Assembly: GCA_937898525.1 (NCBI GenBank)
Contig: CALCBC010000105.1
Coordinates: 1 to 39,008 of the forward strand
Origin: an uncultured Sphingomonadales bacterium
GTDB taxonomy: Bacteria > Pseudomonadota > Alphaproteobacteria > Sphingomonadales > Sphingomonadaceae
Direction of reading: 5' to 3'
DNA length: 39,008 bases
Shown: positions 1-8,351 of the stretch, piece after piece
How positions within the stretch are numbered: the stretch's first letter is position 1
Layout: the number at the start of each line of letters is the position of its first letter
Program-made: the position numbers and the translations under genes
Notes under the pieces: model-generated
Told to the model about the DNA's origin: nothing
Seen by the model: only the letters and a program-made list of their open reading frames with translations
Database searches by the model: none

Positions 1-3
1 GCG

Positions 4-2316
4 ATGGCATTCTGGCTCGCGAGCAAGCGCGAGGGGCAGCAGGGCGACTGGATCCAGCGGTTCGATCCGCGGTTCTGGACGGTCGATTTCCCGCGGCCGA
101 TGATGGCTTCGGTGGTCACGACCGCGCCCGATGCGCTGCGGGTCGAGCTCGAGTTCCATCACGCGAACGCGCTCGCGGGGCTGATCTGGGATTCGGTCGA
201 CCGGTTCGACCACCCGCTGCTCGCCTACGATACCGACCGCGACTATTCGCGCACGACGCTGCGGTTCCGCTGGCGCTCGGCCGGGGTGCTGCCGCTCGAC
301 GCGGTGCACGGGCCGACGCTGACCATCGAGGGGCGCGACGCGGCCGATGCGCCGCGGACCTGGTACGTGCGGCCGTGGAACTACGCGGTCGGTTCGCCCG
401 AGGACGCGGTGGTGACGCTGCCGTTCTCGGCGTTGACGGACGGATGGGAGGCGGACGGGGACCCGGTCTGGCCGCGCGCGATCGAGCGGATGTTCCTGTC
501 GCTGGCGCCGCCCGGGTACGAGCCCGGGAGCAGCGCCTTGCTGCCCGAGCGCGTGGACGGGTGGGTCGAGCTGAGCGGGATCACCTGCGAGGGTGACCGG
601 CCGCTGCTGGAGATCGGCGACGTCATGGTGCCGCCGCACGATCTTGGCATGGCGACCGCCTACGACGACAGCTACAACCTGACGCCGGCGCGGCTCCTGC
701 GCAACCTGCGCGGGCTCGGGTATCGCGGGGCGATCGTCCACTACGTCGGGATGAGCCATTACTACCGGCTCGAAGCGCAGCCGGGCGGCGGGCTGCTCGT
801 TGGCGAGCCGCAATTGTGCGGGCCGTGCGAGGCCTGGCACGCCAGCTACTTCGCTCTCTGCGCCGCGCAGGGCTACGCGCCGGTCGCGTCGCTGTCGTAC
901 GAGCTGTTCGCCGAGCATTGCCCGGCGGCGTGGCAGCAGCGCTTCGCCGACGGCACGCCGGCGCTGACCGGGTGGGTGCCGCCTTCGGCGCTGCTCTCGC
1001 CGGCGAACGCCGAGGCGATGGGCTACCTGCAGGCGATCGCCGCGCGGCTGGTCGAGCTGCTGCTCGCGGCGGGGCTGCCGGCGGCGTTCCAGATCGGCGA
1101 GCCGTGGTGGTGGACCACGCCCGACGGGCGGATCGCGCTCTACGACGATGCGGCGCGCGCGCTGTTCGGGGGCGATCCGCCGGTGATCGCGGACTTGCGC
1201 GAGCCGCTCTCGCCGGAGCAGCTCGCGCTGCTCGACCAGGCGGGAGCGGCACTGGCGCAGTCGACTGCGGACCTGCGCGATGCGGCGATCGCGGCCGGTG
1301 CGGCCGAGGTCATGCTGCTGGTGTTCACGCCGACCGTGCTCGACCCGGCGATGCCCGAGCTGGCGCGGGCGATCGTGCCGACCGGCTGGGCCTGGCCGGC
1401 TTACGACCGCCTGCAGCTCGAGGACTACGACTGGCTGACGGCAGGTGCCGAGGGGCGGCGGCGCAGCGGCTACGCGTTCATGCAGCAGCGGCTCGGATAC
1501 CCGCTTGAAGGACAGGACTACCTCGCCGGGTTCGTGCTGCTGGCCGAGGATGCCGACAGCTACTGGCGACGGATCGACGCGGCACTCGACGAGGCCGCGG
1601 CGCGGCAGGTCGCGCGGCAGTTCGTCTGGGCGCTGCCGCAGGTCGCGCGCGACGGATACACCCGGCTGCCCCAGGCGGAGGAGACGACGATGCAGGCGTT
1701 CGACGACGTGCCCTACCCGCTCGCGCTCGGGCGCGATGCCGGGGTGAGCGCGGAATTCTCGACCTCGGTGGCGACGACCGCTTCGGGCCACGAGCGGCGC
1801 GGCAGCCACTGGAACGACGCGCGGCTGCATTTCGACGTGGGACCGGGGATCCGGTCGGAGGCCGAGCTCGGCACGCTGATCGCGTTCTTCCGCGCGCGGC
1901 GCGGGGCGGCGCGCGGGTTCCGGCTGCGCGACCCGTTCGACTTCAGCTCGCATGCAATGACCGGCGCGCCCGAGGCGAGCGACCAGCCGATCGGCGTGGG
2001 CGACGGGCTCACGGCGCGGTTCCGGCTGTGCAAGCGGTACGACGGGCCCGAGCCGCAGGTTCGGCCGATCACCCGGCCTGTTGCGGAGAGCGTGATCGTC
2101 GCGCTCGACGGGACGCCGGCGGGCGGCTGGACGCTCGAGCCGGGCGGGTGGATCGCGTTCGACGAGGCGCCGGGCGAAGGCGTCGAGGTCACCGCCGGGT
2201 TCCTGTTCGACGTGCCGGTGCGGTTCGCCAGCGACCGGCTCGACGTGACCGGCGCGGCGTTCGCCGCCGGCGAGGCGCCGTCGGTGCCGCTGGTCGAGAT
2301 CCGCGAGGCGGCATGA
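4..2316 (+). CDS. GTA/phage-like tail protein: N-terminal beta region, TIM-barrel-like middle, C-terminal DUF2460 (gp12-like)
   Basis: Probable distal tail component of a gene transfer agent or related siphophage tail. The last ~205 of 770 residues (from about residue 563) look like the DUF2460/TIGR02217 family, which on its own is about 210 residues and corresponds to Rhodobacter capsulatus GTA gp12. The first ~215 residues are beta-rich with many aromatic residues, like a carbohydrate-binding fold. Residues ~216-500 look like a glycoside-hydrolase-type TIM barrel, with a motif at I364-W370 (IGEPWWW) containing a candidate acidic residue, E366. The start codon lies 4 bases into the window, so its RBS and the upstream GTA genes are missing. 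The stop overlaps the start of the next gene (ATGA). The family call for the C-terminus is firm; the fold of the N-terminal two thirds is inferred from residue patterns only. Confidence 0.85.
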   Translation: MAFWLASKREGQQGDWIQRFDPRFWTVDFPRPMMASVVTTAPDALRVELEFHHANALAGLIWDSVDRFDHPLLAYDTDRDYSRTTLRFRWRSAGVLPLDAVHGPTLTIEGRDAADAPRTWYVRPWNYAVGSPEDAVVTLPFSALTDGWEADGDPVWPRAIERMFLSLAPPGYEPGSSALLPERVDGWVELSGITCEGDRPLLEIGDVMVPPHDLGMATAYDDSYNLTPARLLRNLRGLGYRGAIVHYVGMSHYYRLEAQPGGGLLVGEPQLCGPCEAWHASYFALCAAQGYAPVASLSYELFAEHCPAAWQQRFADGTPALTGWVPPSALLSPANAEAMGYLQAIAARLVELLLAAGLPAAFQIGEPWWWTTPDGRIALYDDAARALFGGDPPVIADLREPLSPEQLALLDQAGAALAQSTADLRDAAIAAGAAEVMLLVFTPTVLDPAMPELARAIVPTGWAWPAYDRLQLEDYDWLTAGAEGRRRSGYAFMQQRLGYPLEGQDYLAGFVLLAEDADSYWRRIDAALDEAAARQVARQFVWALPQVARDGYTRLPQAEETTMQAFDDVPYPLALGRDAGVSAEFSTSVATTASGHERRGSHWNDARLHFDVGPGIRSEAELGTLIAFFRARRGAARGFRLRDPFDFSSHAMTGAPEASDQPIGVGDGLTARFRLCKRYDGPEPQVRPITRPVAESVIVALDGTPAGGWTLEPGGWIAFDEAPGEGVEVTAGFLFDVPVRFASDRLDVTGAAFAAGEAPSVPLVEIREAA

Positions 2317-3134
2317 GCCGGGTGTTCGGCCGCGAGCCGCTCGAGCCGCTGGCGACGTTCTGGCGCGTTCACCGGCGCGACGGGGTCACGATCGGCTTCA
2401 CCAGCCACGACCGCGACCTGTGGTTCGACGGGGTGCTGCACCGCGCGGCGCCCGGCATGGTGCCGAGTGCGATCCGTCGCTCGGCCGAGCTCGCGCCCGA
2501 CAGCGCCGAAGTGCAGGGCGCGCTGGCGCACGATGCGATCGCCGCGGCGGATCTCGCTGCGGGCCGGTTCGACGGGGCGGCGGTGGCGATCGGCGTGGTC
2601 GACTGGGAAACGCGCGAGAACGCGGTGCTCTACCGCGGCGAGATCGGCGAGGTCGCCGAGGAGGCCGGCGCGTTCGGCGCCGAGTTGCGCTCGGCCAAGG
2701 CCATGCTCGAGGTGGACCTGGTCCCGCGCACGAGCCCGACCTGCCGGGCGCGCTTCGCCGGGCCCGGCTGCGGGCTGAGCGCGGCGCGCTTTACCCACGA
2801 AGCCAGGGTCGAGACGGTCGATTTCGCTGCGAACCGGGTGACCTTCACCGGCGGGCCGCCGGCGGCGCAGATGCGCGACGGCCGCGTGCGCTGGATCGAC
2901 GGGCCGCAGGCCGGGCTGTCGATGGAGGTAACGGCGGCCGATGAGACGGGGCTGGTGCTCGACGTTTCGATCGATCCGGGGCTGGCGCCCGGGACCCGCG
3001 CGCTGCTGCGCGAGGGATGCGATCATACGCTGCAGACTTGCGCGCAGCGGTTCGCGAACGCGGTGAACTTCCGCGGCGAGCCGTTCGTGCCGGGCAACGA
3101 CCTCGTCGCCCGCTACCCGGTGCGCCGGTCGTGA
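2313..3134 (+). CDS. GTA tail hub protein, DUF2163 (TIGR02218, gp13-like)
   Basis: A 273-residue protein of the DUF2163 family, the GTA gp13 counterpart that forms the hub of the tail tip. The C-terminus carries the family signature around residues 236-265 (GCDHTLQTC, then RFANAVNFRG and VPGND). It has exactly four cysteines, C144, C153, C236 and C243, arranged as two pairs; tail-hub proteins of lambda gpL type use such a set to hold an iron-sulfur cluster, so metal binding is likely but inferred. The ATG at 2313 was chosen because it overlaps the previous stop as ATGA and gives a full-length family member; the open frame extends further upstream, but that part is antisense-like residue salad. 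It also overlaps the next gene by 4 bases, so gp12-gp13-gp14 are probably translationally coupled. Confidence 0.93.
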   Translation: MSRVFGREPLEPLATFWRVHRRDGVTIGFTSHDRDLWFDGVLHRAAPGMVPSAIRRSAELAPDSAEVQGALAHDAIAAADLAAGRFDGAAVAIGVVDWETRENAVLYRGEIGEVAEEAGAFGAELRSAKAMLEVDLVPRTSPTCRARFAGPGCGLSAARFTHEARVETVDFAANRVTFTGGPPAAQMRDGRVRWIDGPQAGLSMEVTAADETGLVLDVSIDPGLAPGTRALLREGCDHTLQTCAQRFANAVNFRGEPFVPGNDLVARYPVRRS

Positions 3135-3538
3135 GCGGGCCGGGCGCCGCCCTCGCGGCGGCGGCCGAGCGCCTCGTCGGGGTGCCGTTCCGGCTCCATG
3201 GCCGCGATCCCGAGCGCGGGCTCGACTGCGTCGGGCTGGTGGCGGCGGCGCTGGCCGCGACGGGGCGGGTGGTTCGCGCGCCCACCGGCTACCGGTTGCG
3301 GCCCGGGTGCATTGACGGCTTTCTGGACGCCGCGGGGCGCGCCGGACTGATCAAGGCGGAGGGACCGGCCGCACCGGGGGACGTGCTGCTGGTGCATGCC
3401 GGGCCCGCGCAGCCACACCTTGTCGTCGCCGCGTCCTGCGGCGGCTTCGTCCACGCGCACGCGGGCCTGGGCCGGGTCGTGCTGACGCCGCCTCCGCTCG
3501 GCTGGCCGGTCGAGCGCCGCTGGCGGCTGGCCCAGTAA
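3131..3538 (+). CDS. NlpC/P60 family peptidase of the GTA tail (gp14-like)
   Basis: A 135-residue NlpC/P60-fold cysteine peptidase, expected to cut peptidoglycan peptides during tail docking so that DNA can pass the recipient wall. The catalytic cysteine is C33 in GLDCVGL, the histidine is H96 in the QPHLVV strand, and H108 or H110 (HAH) supplies the third polar position. The start is the GTG at 3131, overlapping the gp13 stop as GTGA; the longer open frame upstream lies inside gp13 and adds only arginine-rich non-family sequence. Size and order (hub, peptidase, megatron) match RcGTA. There is no signal peptide, as expected for a virion component. Confidence 0.93.
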   Translation: MSGPGAALAAAAERLVGVPFRLHGRDPERGLDCVGLVAAALAATGRVVRAPTGYRLRPGCIDGFLDAAGRAGLIKAEGPAAPGDVLLVHAGPAQPHLVVAASCGGFVHAHAGLGRVVLTPPPLGWPVERRWRLAQ

Positions 3539-3550
3539 CGGGATCCTGCA

Positions 3551-5737
3551 ATGGCCACTCTCGTCTTCACCGCGCTCGGCACCGCGCTGGGCGGGCCGCT
3601 CGGCGGCGCGCTCGGCTCGCTGGTCGGCAGCCAGATCGACCGCGCTGTCCTCGGCGGCGGGGCGCGGCGCGAGGGACCGCGGCTCAAGGAGCTGGCGGTC
3701 AGCACCTCGAGCTATGGCATGCCGGTACCGCGTCACTTCGGGACCATGCGCGTCCCCGGCACGATCATCTGGGCGACCGACCTCGCCGAAACGAGCGAGA
3801 CGAGCGGCGGCGGCAAGGGCAGGCCATCGACGACAACCTACAGCTATTCGGCCTCGTTCGCCGTTGCGCTGGCGAGCCGGCCGATCCTCGGGATCGGGCG
3901 GATCTGGGCCGACGGCAACCTGCTGCGCGGCGCGGCGGGCGACCTCAAGGCCGGGGGTGAGTTGCGGGTCCATACGGGTCATGGCGACCAGCCGCCCGAT
4001 CCGCTGATCGCGTCGGCGCAGGGTGCCGGATCCTGCCCGGCGTTTCGCGGGCTCGCCTACTGCGTATTCGAGGGGCTGCAGCTCGCCGACTTCGGAAACC
4101 GCATTCCCGCGCTGTCGTTCGAAGTCTTCGCCGACGCCGGCGAGGTCAGCCTTGTGCGACTGCTCGAGCCGCTCGCGCCGGGAGTCGAGGTCGATCGCCC
4201 GCTCGCTGGGCTGGCCGGATTCAGCGACGAAGGCGGCCCGGTGATCGCTTCCGTCGCAACTGTCGGCGAAGTCTACCCGCTGGCCTGCGACGCGGGCGGC
4301 GAGCGGCTGACGCTTCGCGCGGCGGACGCGATGCCCGAGGAGATGCCCGAGCTGCCCGAAGCGGCAGTCGATCCGGGCGAGGACGGGTTCGGGGGCGCGA
4401 GCGGGCGCACCCGACGGCGCGGGCCGGACGCGCGCGAACTGAGCGACGCGCTGCGCTATTACGACACGGCGCGCGACTTCCAGCCGGGGCTGCAACGGGC
4501 GGATGGGCGGGCGCGGCCCGGCCGCGGACGAACGATCGAGTTTCCCGGCGCGCTCGACGCCGCGACCGCTCGCGGGCTGGTCAACGCCGCCGCCGAACGG
4601 GCCGGATGGTCGCGAGAGACGCTGGCCTGGCGAGTCGCCGAGCTCGACCCCGATCTGGCTCCGGGCTCGGTCGTGCGCGTGCCGGGGTATCCGGGCCGCT
4701 GGCGGATCGAGGCCTGGGAGTGGCGCGAGCGCGGAGTCGAGCTCGAGCTGCGCCGGCTGCCGCCGGGCGGCGTTCGCGAGCAGGCAGCCGATCCGGGGCA
4801 GGCGCTGCCGGCGCCGGACCTCGTCGCCACGCCGACTGCGCTGGTCGCGTTCGAGGCGCCGTGGGACGGGTTCGGCGATAGGGCGGAGCGCCGGGTCCAC
4901 GCGGCCGCATCGTCGGTCTCGGGTGGGTGGACCGGCGCGGCGCTCTACGCTGAGCTCGACGCAGGCCTGGTCCCGCTCGGCGCGCGCGGGGCGCGGCGCA
5001 GTGTGATCGGGCAGACGGCGGGATTGCTTCCGGCGTCGCAGGCCGTGCGCCTCGAACCGCTGGCGACGGTCGACGTCGATCTCCTGTCGGACGACTTCAT
5101 CCTGTCGGACGCAAGCGTCGAAGCGCTGGCCAACGGCGCCAACCGGGCGCTGGTCGGCGGCGAAGTGCTCCAGTTCGCGCGGGCCGAGCGGCTCGACGGG
5201 GCGCTGTGGCGACTGAGCGGCCTGCTGCGCGGGCGTGGCGGGACCGAGGCGGAGGCGATGGCGGGGCAGGTGGCGGGCGCCCCGTTCGTGCTGCTCGACG
5301 GGCGGCCGGTCGCAGTCGATGCGGCCCTTCTGGGATCGGCAGATACGCTCGCGGCTATCGGGCTGGTCGACGAGGAGCCGGTCAGCGCGCCGGTCCTGAA
5401 CGCCGGGCTCAGCCTGAAGCCGCTCGCGCCGGTGCACCCGCGCGTGCGGTCCGACGGGGAGGGCGGGCTGGTGCTCGAATGGACCCGCCGCGCGCGTGGG
5501 GCGTGGGGCTGGCCGGACGGAATCGAGACGCCGCTCAACGAACAGGCGGAGGCCTATGTCGTCGGGATCGGTGACACCGAGGCGCCGACCGTGCGCTGGG
5601 AGTCGGGCGAGCCGCGGCTCGTTCTCGCGGCGAGCCTGCTGGCGCAGCTCGAATCCGCGCATTCCGGCCAGCCGCTGTGGGTGCGCCAGGCGGGCAGCTT
5701 CGCGCAGTCCGATCCGCTGCTGTTGCTGACGCTGTGA
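3551..5737 (+). CDS. GTA tail-tip 'megatron' protein (gp15-like), short form
   Basis: A 728-residue tail-tip protein. The first ~45 residues form an Ala/Gly-rich, phage-fusion-like hydrophobic stretch (residues ~5-30), followed by the conserved block with PVPRHFGTMRVPG, IIWATDL, a glycine-rich loop (SGGGKG) and TTYSYSASFAVAL, as in Rhodobacter gp15. The central and C-terminal parts match the Phage-tail_3 type architecture. RcGTA gp15 is roughly 1300 residues because it carries a TIM-barrel domain; that domain is absent here, and a TIM-barrel-like region sits instead in the first gene of this cluster. It follows the peptidase gene by 12 bases and precedes the DUF2793 gene by 12 bases, consistent with one operon. 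Confidence 0.9.
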   Translation: MATLVFTALGTALGGPLGGALGSLVGSQIDRAVLGGGARREGPRLKELAVSTSSYGMPVPRHFGTMRVPGTIIWATDLAETSETSGGGKGRPSTTTYSYSASFAVALASRPILGIGRIWADGNLLRGAAGDLKAGGELRVHTGHGDQPPDPLIASAQGAGSCPAFRGLAYCVFEGLQLADFGNRIPALSFEVFADAGEVSLVRLLEPLAPGVEVDRPLAGLAGFSDEGGPVIASVATVGEVYPLACDAGGERLTLRAADAMPEEMPELPEAAVDPGEDGFGGASGRTRRRGPDARELSDALRYYDTARDFQPGLQRADGRARPGRGRTIEFPGALDAATARGLVNAAAERAGWSRETLAWRVAELDPDLAPGSVVRVPGYPGRWRIEAWEWRERGVELELRRLPPGGVREQAADPGQALPAPDLVATPTALVAFEAPWDGFGDRAERRVHAAASSVSGGWTGAALYAELDAGLVPLGARGARRSVIGQTAGLLPASQAVRLEPLATVDVDLLSDDFILSDASVEALANGANRALVGGEVLQFARAERLDGALWRLSGLLRGRGGTEAEAMAGQVAGAPFVLLDGRPVAVDAALLGSADTLAAIGLVDEEPVSAPVLNAGLSLKPLAPVHPRVRSDGEGGLVLEWTRRARGAWGWPDGIETPLNEQAEAYVVGIGDTEAPTVRWESGEPRLVLAASLLAQLESAHSGQPLWVRQAGSFAQSDPLLLLTL

Positions 5738-5749
5738 AAGGAATGTCCG

Positions 5750-6208
5750 ATGTCCGACCCGATCGTGTTCGCCTCGGCCACGCCGCGGCTGGCGCTTCCG
5801 TTGCTGTTCGCAGGACAAAGCCAGAAGGAGGTGTTCGTCAACGAGGCCCATGCGCTGGTCGATGCCCTGCTGCATGCGGCGGTCGAGGGTGAGGCCGACG
5901 ACCCGCCGGCGAGTCCCGCGGAGGGAGAAAGCTGGCTCGTCGGGGCGACGCCGAGTGGCGCCTGGGCCGACCGGGCCGGGCGGCTGGCGTCTTTCCAGAC
6001 CGGGGCCTGGCTGTTCGTCGAGCCGCGCGAGGGGATGCGGGTTCACGACCTGTCGACGGGCCAGTCGCTCCTTTTTCGCGGCGGTTGGCAGCGGCCGGCG
6101 GCTCCGTCTGCACCCGCCGGCGGCTCGACGGTTGACAACGAGGCGCGCGCTGCGATTGCGGAGCTGGTGGACATCCTGGTCGCCAGCGGAATCCTTCCGC
6201 AACCCTGA
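5750..6208 (+). CDS. DUF2793 domain protein associated with the GTA tail
   Basis: A 152-residue protein of the DUF2793 family, found at the end of GTA tail modules and in tail-fibre-associated proteins; it probably sits at the tail tip or fibre. The N-terminus shows the family pattern (ATPRLALPLL, then AGQSQKEVFVNEAHA and aromatic/glycine-rich strands with ESWLVG and GAWLFVEP). A good ribosome site (AAAGGA) lies 7 bases before the ATG. It is the last gene of the rightward tail module: the next gene, sodC, has its own ribosome site and a signal peptide. A molecular role is not established. Confidence 0.85.
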   Translation: MSDPIVFASATPRLALPLLFAGQSQKEVFVNEAHALVDALLHAAVEGEADDPPASPAEGESWLVGATPSGAWADRAGRLASFQTGAWLFVEPREGMRVHDLSTGQSLLFRGGWQRPAAPSAPAGGSTVDNEARAAIAELVDILVASGILPQP

Positions 6209-6269
6209 TCGGGGAGCCTTTGGCCGGGTGTCTCGTTGAAGCCGCGAATCCCACGAAGGAGCTCGAGAC

Positions 6270-6794
6270 ATGAAACGCCTCCTCGCCGCCCTGCCCTGCA
6301 TCGCCCTCCTGACCGCCTGCCAGACGATCGACGAGCAACCGTCGGCCCGCGTCGGCCAGGCCACCCTGCGGCTGGCGAACGGTCTCCCGGCCGGAACGGC
6401 GCAGCTTCTGGCGAGCGGCAACCAGCTCAACATCTCGGTCGCGGCGGTCGGTCTTTCGCCGGGCGTCCACGGGGTGCACCTGCACATGACCGGATCGTGC
6501 GAGGCGCCCGACTTCACGTCGGCCGGCGGCCACCTCAACCCGGCGAACAAGCAGCACGGCCACGAGAACCCGGCGGGAGCCCATTTCGGCGACCTGCCCA
6601 ACCTGACGGCGGGCAGCAGCGGCGCGGGCACCGTCAGCGCGACGCTGCCGGGGACGATCGAGGAAGCGCTGGAGCACCTGTTCGACGCCGACGGGACCGC
6701 GGTCGTGATCCACGCGACCGCCGACGACTATCGGACCGATCCCGCGGGCAACGCCGGCGGGCGGATTGCCTGCGGGGTACTTACGCGGACCTGA
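6270..6794 (+). CDS. sodC: Cu,Zn superoxide dismutase, lipoprotein form
   Basis: Converts superoxide to peroxide and oxygen in the periplasm. A lipoprotein signal ends at LLTAC (lipidated C17), so the enzyme is probably anchored to a membrane. Copper ligands are visible as H70 and H72 (GVHLHMTG), with bridging H88 (AGGHLNP). Zinc ligands are H96 or H98, H105 and D108 (AHFGDLPN), and a final copper ligand lies in VVIHATADDY. The C77/IACG pair can form the conserved disulfide. The length (174 residues) is normal for bacterial SodC. A clear ribosome site (AAGGAG) precedes the ATG. Its stop overlaps the 3' end of the opposing MFS gene by 14 bases. Confidence 0.96.
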   Translation: MKRLLAALPCIALLTACQTIDEQPSARVGQATLRLANGLPAGTAQLLASGNQLNISVAAVGLSPGVHGVHLHMTGSCEAPDFTSAGGHLNPANKQHGHENPAGAHFGDLPNLTAGSSGAGTVSATLPGTIEEALEHLFDADGTAVVIHATADDYRTDPAGNAGGRIACGVLTRT

Positions 6795-8328
6795 GCGCCG
6801 CGGCCTGGGCCGCGAGCGCCGCGCGATAGTGGCGCAGGCCGAGCGCGAGAGCGGCGAGGCCGAGCGGGATAGCGAGCAGGTTGCCGATGACCCCGGTCGC
6901 GAGGCTGCCGGTGGCCTCCGAAACGAAGCCTGCGGTGAAGGGGCCGAAGGCGAGACCGATGAGGGTCGTCCCGAGCAGGAAGATGGCCGCGGCGATGCCG
7001 CGCATGCGCGGGAGCACGAGCGCCTGGCTGGCGGCGGCCGAGGCACCGAGCGCTGACGAGGTAACCATCTGCACGAGGAACGCGCAGACGAGGAACACGG
7101 TCGGATCGGCCGTCGAATAGCCGATCACGACGATGGGGATCGGGGCGAGAAGGCCGATCGCCATGACCATCAGCCGCCCGGCCGGATGGCGCCGGTGCAA
7201 CCGGTCGGCCAGCCAGCCGCCGGCGATCACCCCCAGGAAGCCGCCGAGCGCCGCCGGGGCGCCGATCAGCCAGCCGAGCTCGACCTTGTCGAACGCGAAG
7301 GTGCGCTCGGCATAGGGAGCGGCCCAGTAGGATACCGTGTAGCCGAGGTAGCAGACGATCGCGTAGGCGAGGACCACGCCGGCGAAGGCCGGATTGCGCC
7401 AGGTCATCTCGAAGGCCTGCGGGTCGGTGGCGCGCAGGTGCGCCGCCCAGCTGAACACCGCGTACCAGGCGACGGCGACGAAGGCGAACTGCGGCAGGTT
7501 GCCGCTCAGCTCGCCGAGCCACCATGCGGCAAGCGCGAGCGCCGCGGCTGCGGCGAGGTTGGTCGTCAGCGCACGGGCACCGCGCCGGGCGGCGCCGATC
7601 AGCGTGAACGGCGGGACGATCTGCGCGAGGCTGTCGGCGAGGTTTCGCCATGGGTGCGGATCGACCTGGCTCGCCCCGCCTTCGAAGGCGCCGCGGGTGG
7701 GTTCGCGCAGCGACAGCACCCAGAGCGCCAGTACAAGGCCCGGGGCGCCGACGGCGACGAAGGCGGCTTGCCAGCCGGCGAGACCGAGAGGGGCGCCTTC
7801 AGGCCAGGCCGCATTCCAGCTCTGCACGATCAGGCCGCCGACGAGCAGCGACAGACCGCTGCCGACGAACAGGCCCGAAGAATAGATCGCAAGCGCCGTC
7901 GCGCGCACGCGCTGCGGAAACCAGTCCGCGATCAGCGAATAGGCACAGGGGTTGGCAGTCGCCTCGCCGATGCCGACGCCGACGCGGGCGGCAGCGAGCG
8001 TGGCGCCGTTGCGGGCGAGCCCCGAGAGCGCGGTCATCAACGACCACAGCGCGAGGCCCGCGGCGAGCAGCCGCGTGCGGTTCCAGCCGTCGGCGAGGCG
8101 GCCGAGCGGGATGCCGAACAGCGCGTAGAAGATCGCGAAGGCCGTACCGTAGAGGAAGCCGAGCTGGGCATCGTCAAGGCCGAGGTCTGCCTTGATGTCG
8201 TTGGCGAGGATCGAAAGGATCTGCCGATCGACGAAATTGAGCAGGTAGACGATTACCAGCAGGCCGAGCGCGTACCAGCTGTAGGCCGGGACGCGCCGGT
8301 CGGCTTGCTGTTCGGCCCGTTCCTCCAT
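6781..8328 (-). CDS. MFS transporter, spinster-like
   Basis: A 515-residue inner-membrane major facilitator with about 12 hydrophobic segments. The N-terminal helix motif (YLLNFVDRQILSIL) and the loop 2-3 motif GIPLGRLADGWNR are typical of the spinster-like (Spns) subfamily common in sphingomonads; helix 4-5 has RVGVGIGEATANP. The substrate cannot be read from the sequence. The ATG at 8328 was chosen because GGGAGG lies 8 bases upstream and the next residues run straight into helix 1; the longer open frame runs antisense into queC. The gene ends inside the sodC tail (14-base convergent overlap) and lies 23 bases downstream of queC on the same strand, so the two may be cotranscribed. Confidence 0.9.
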   Translation of the reverse strand: MEERAEQQADRRVPAYSWYALGLLVIVYLLNFVDRQILSILANDIKADLGLDDAQLGFLYGTAFAIFYALFGIPLGRLADGWNRTRLLAAGLALWSLMTALSGLARNGATLAAARVGVGIGEATANPCAYSLIADWFPQRVRATALAIYSSGLFVGSGLSLLVGGLIVQSWNAAWPEGAPLGLAGWQAAFVAVGAPGLVLALWVLSLREPTRGAFEGGASQVDPHPWRNLADSLAQIVPPFTLIGAARRGARALTTNLAAAAALALAAWWLGELSGNLPQFAFVAVAWYAVFSWAAHLRATDPQAFEMTWRNPAFAGVVLAYAIVCYLGYTVSYWAAPYAERTFAFDKVELGWLIGAPAALGGFLGVIAGGWLADRLHRRHPAGRLMVMAIGLLAPIPIVVIGYSTADPTVFLVCAFLVQMVTSSALGASAAASQALVLPRMRGIAAAIFLLGTTLIGLAFGPFTAGFVSEATGSLATGVIGNLLAIPLGLAALALGLRHYRAALAAQAAALRSA

Positions 8329-8351
8329 GCTTCCCTCCCCCTTGGGCCCCT

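Noticed and set aside
1..6208. The tail genes as part of an intact prophage
   Set aside because: No integrase, lysis, repressor or attachment site is seen, base composition equals the neighbours, and the gene set and order match GTA tail modules; the upstream half is outside the window, so a prophage remnant cannot be fully excluded.
3113..6631. A very long minus-strand open frame (1172 codons) across the GTA genes
   Set aside because: It is an antisense shadow caused by high GC codon use; the residues are Arg/Pro/Gly-rich with no family features, and the plus-strand genes are well supported.
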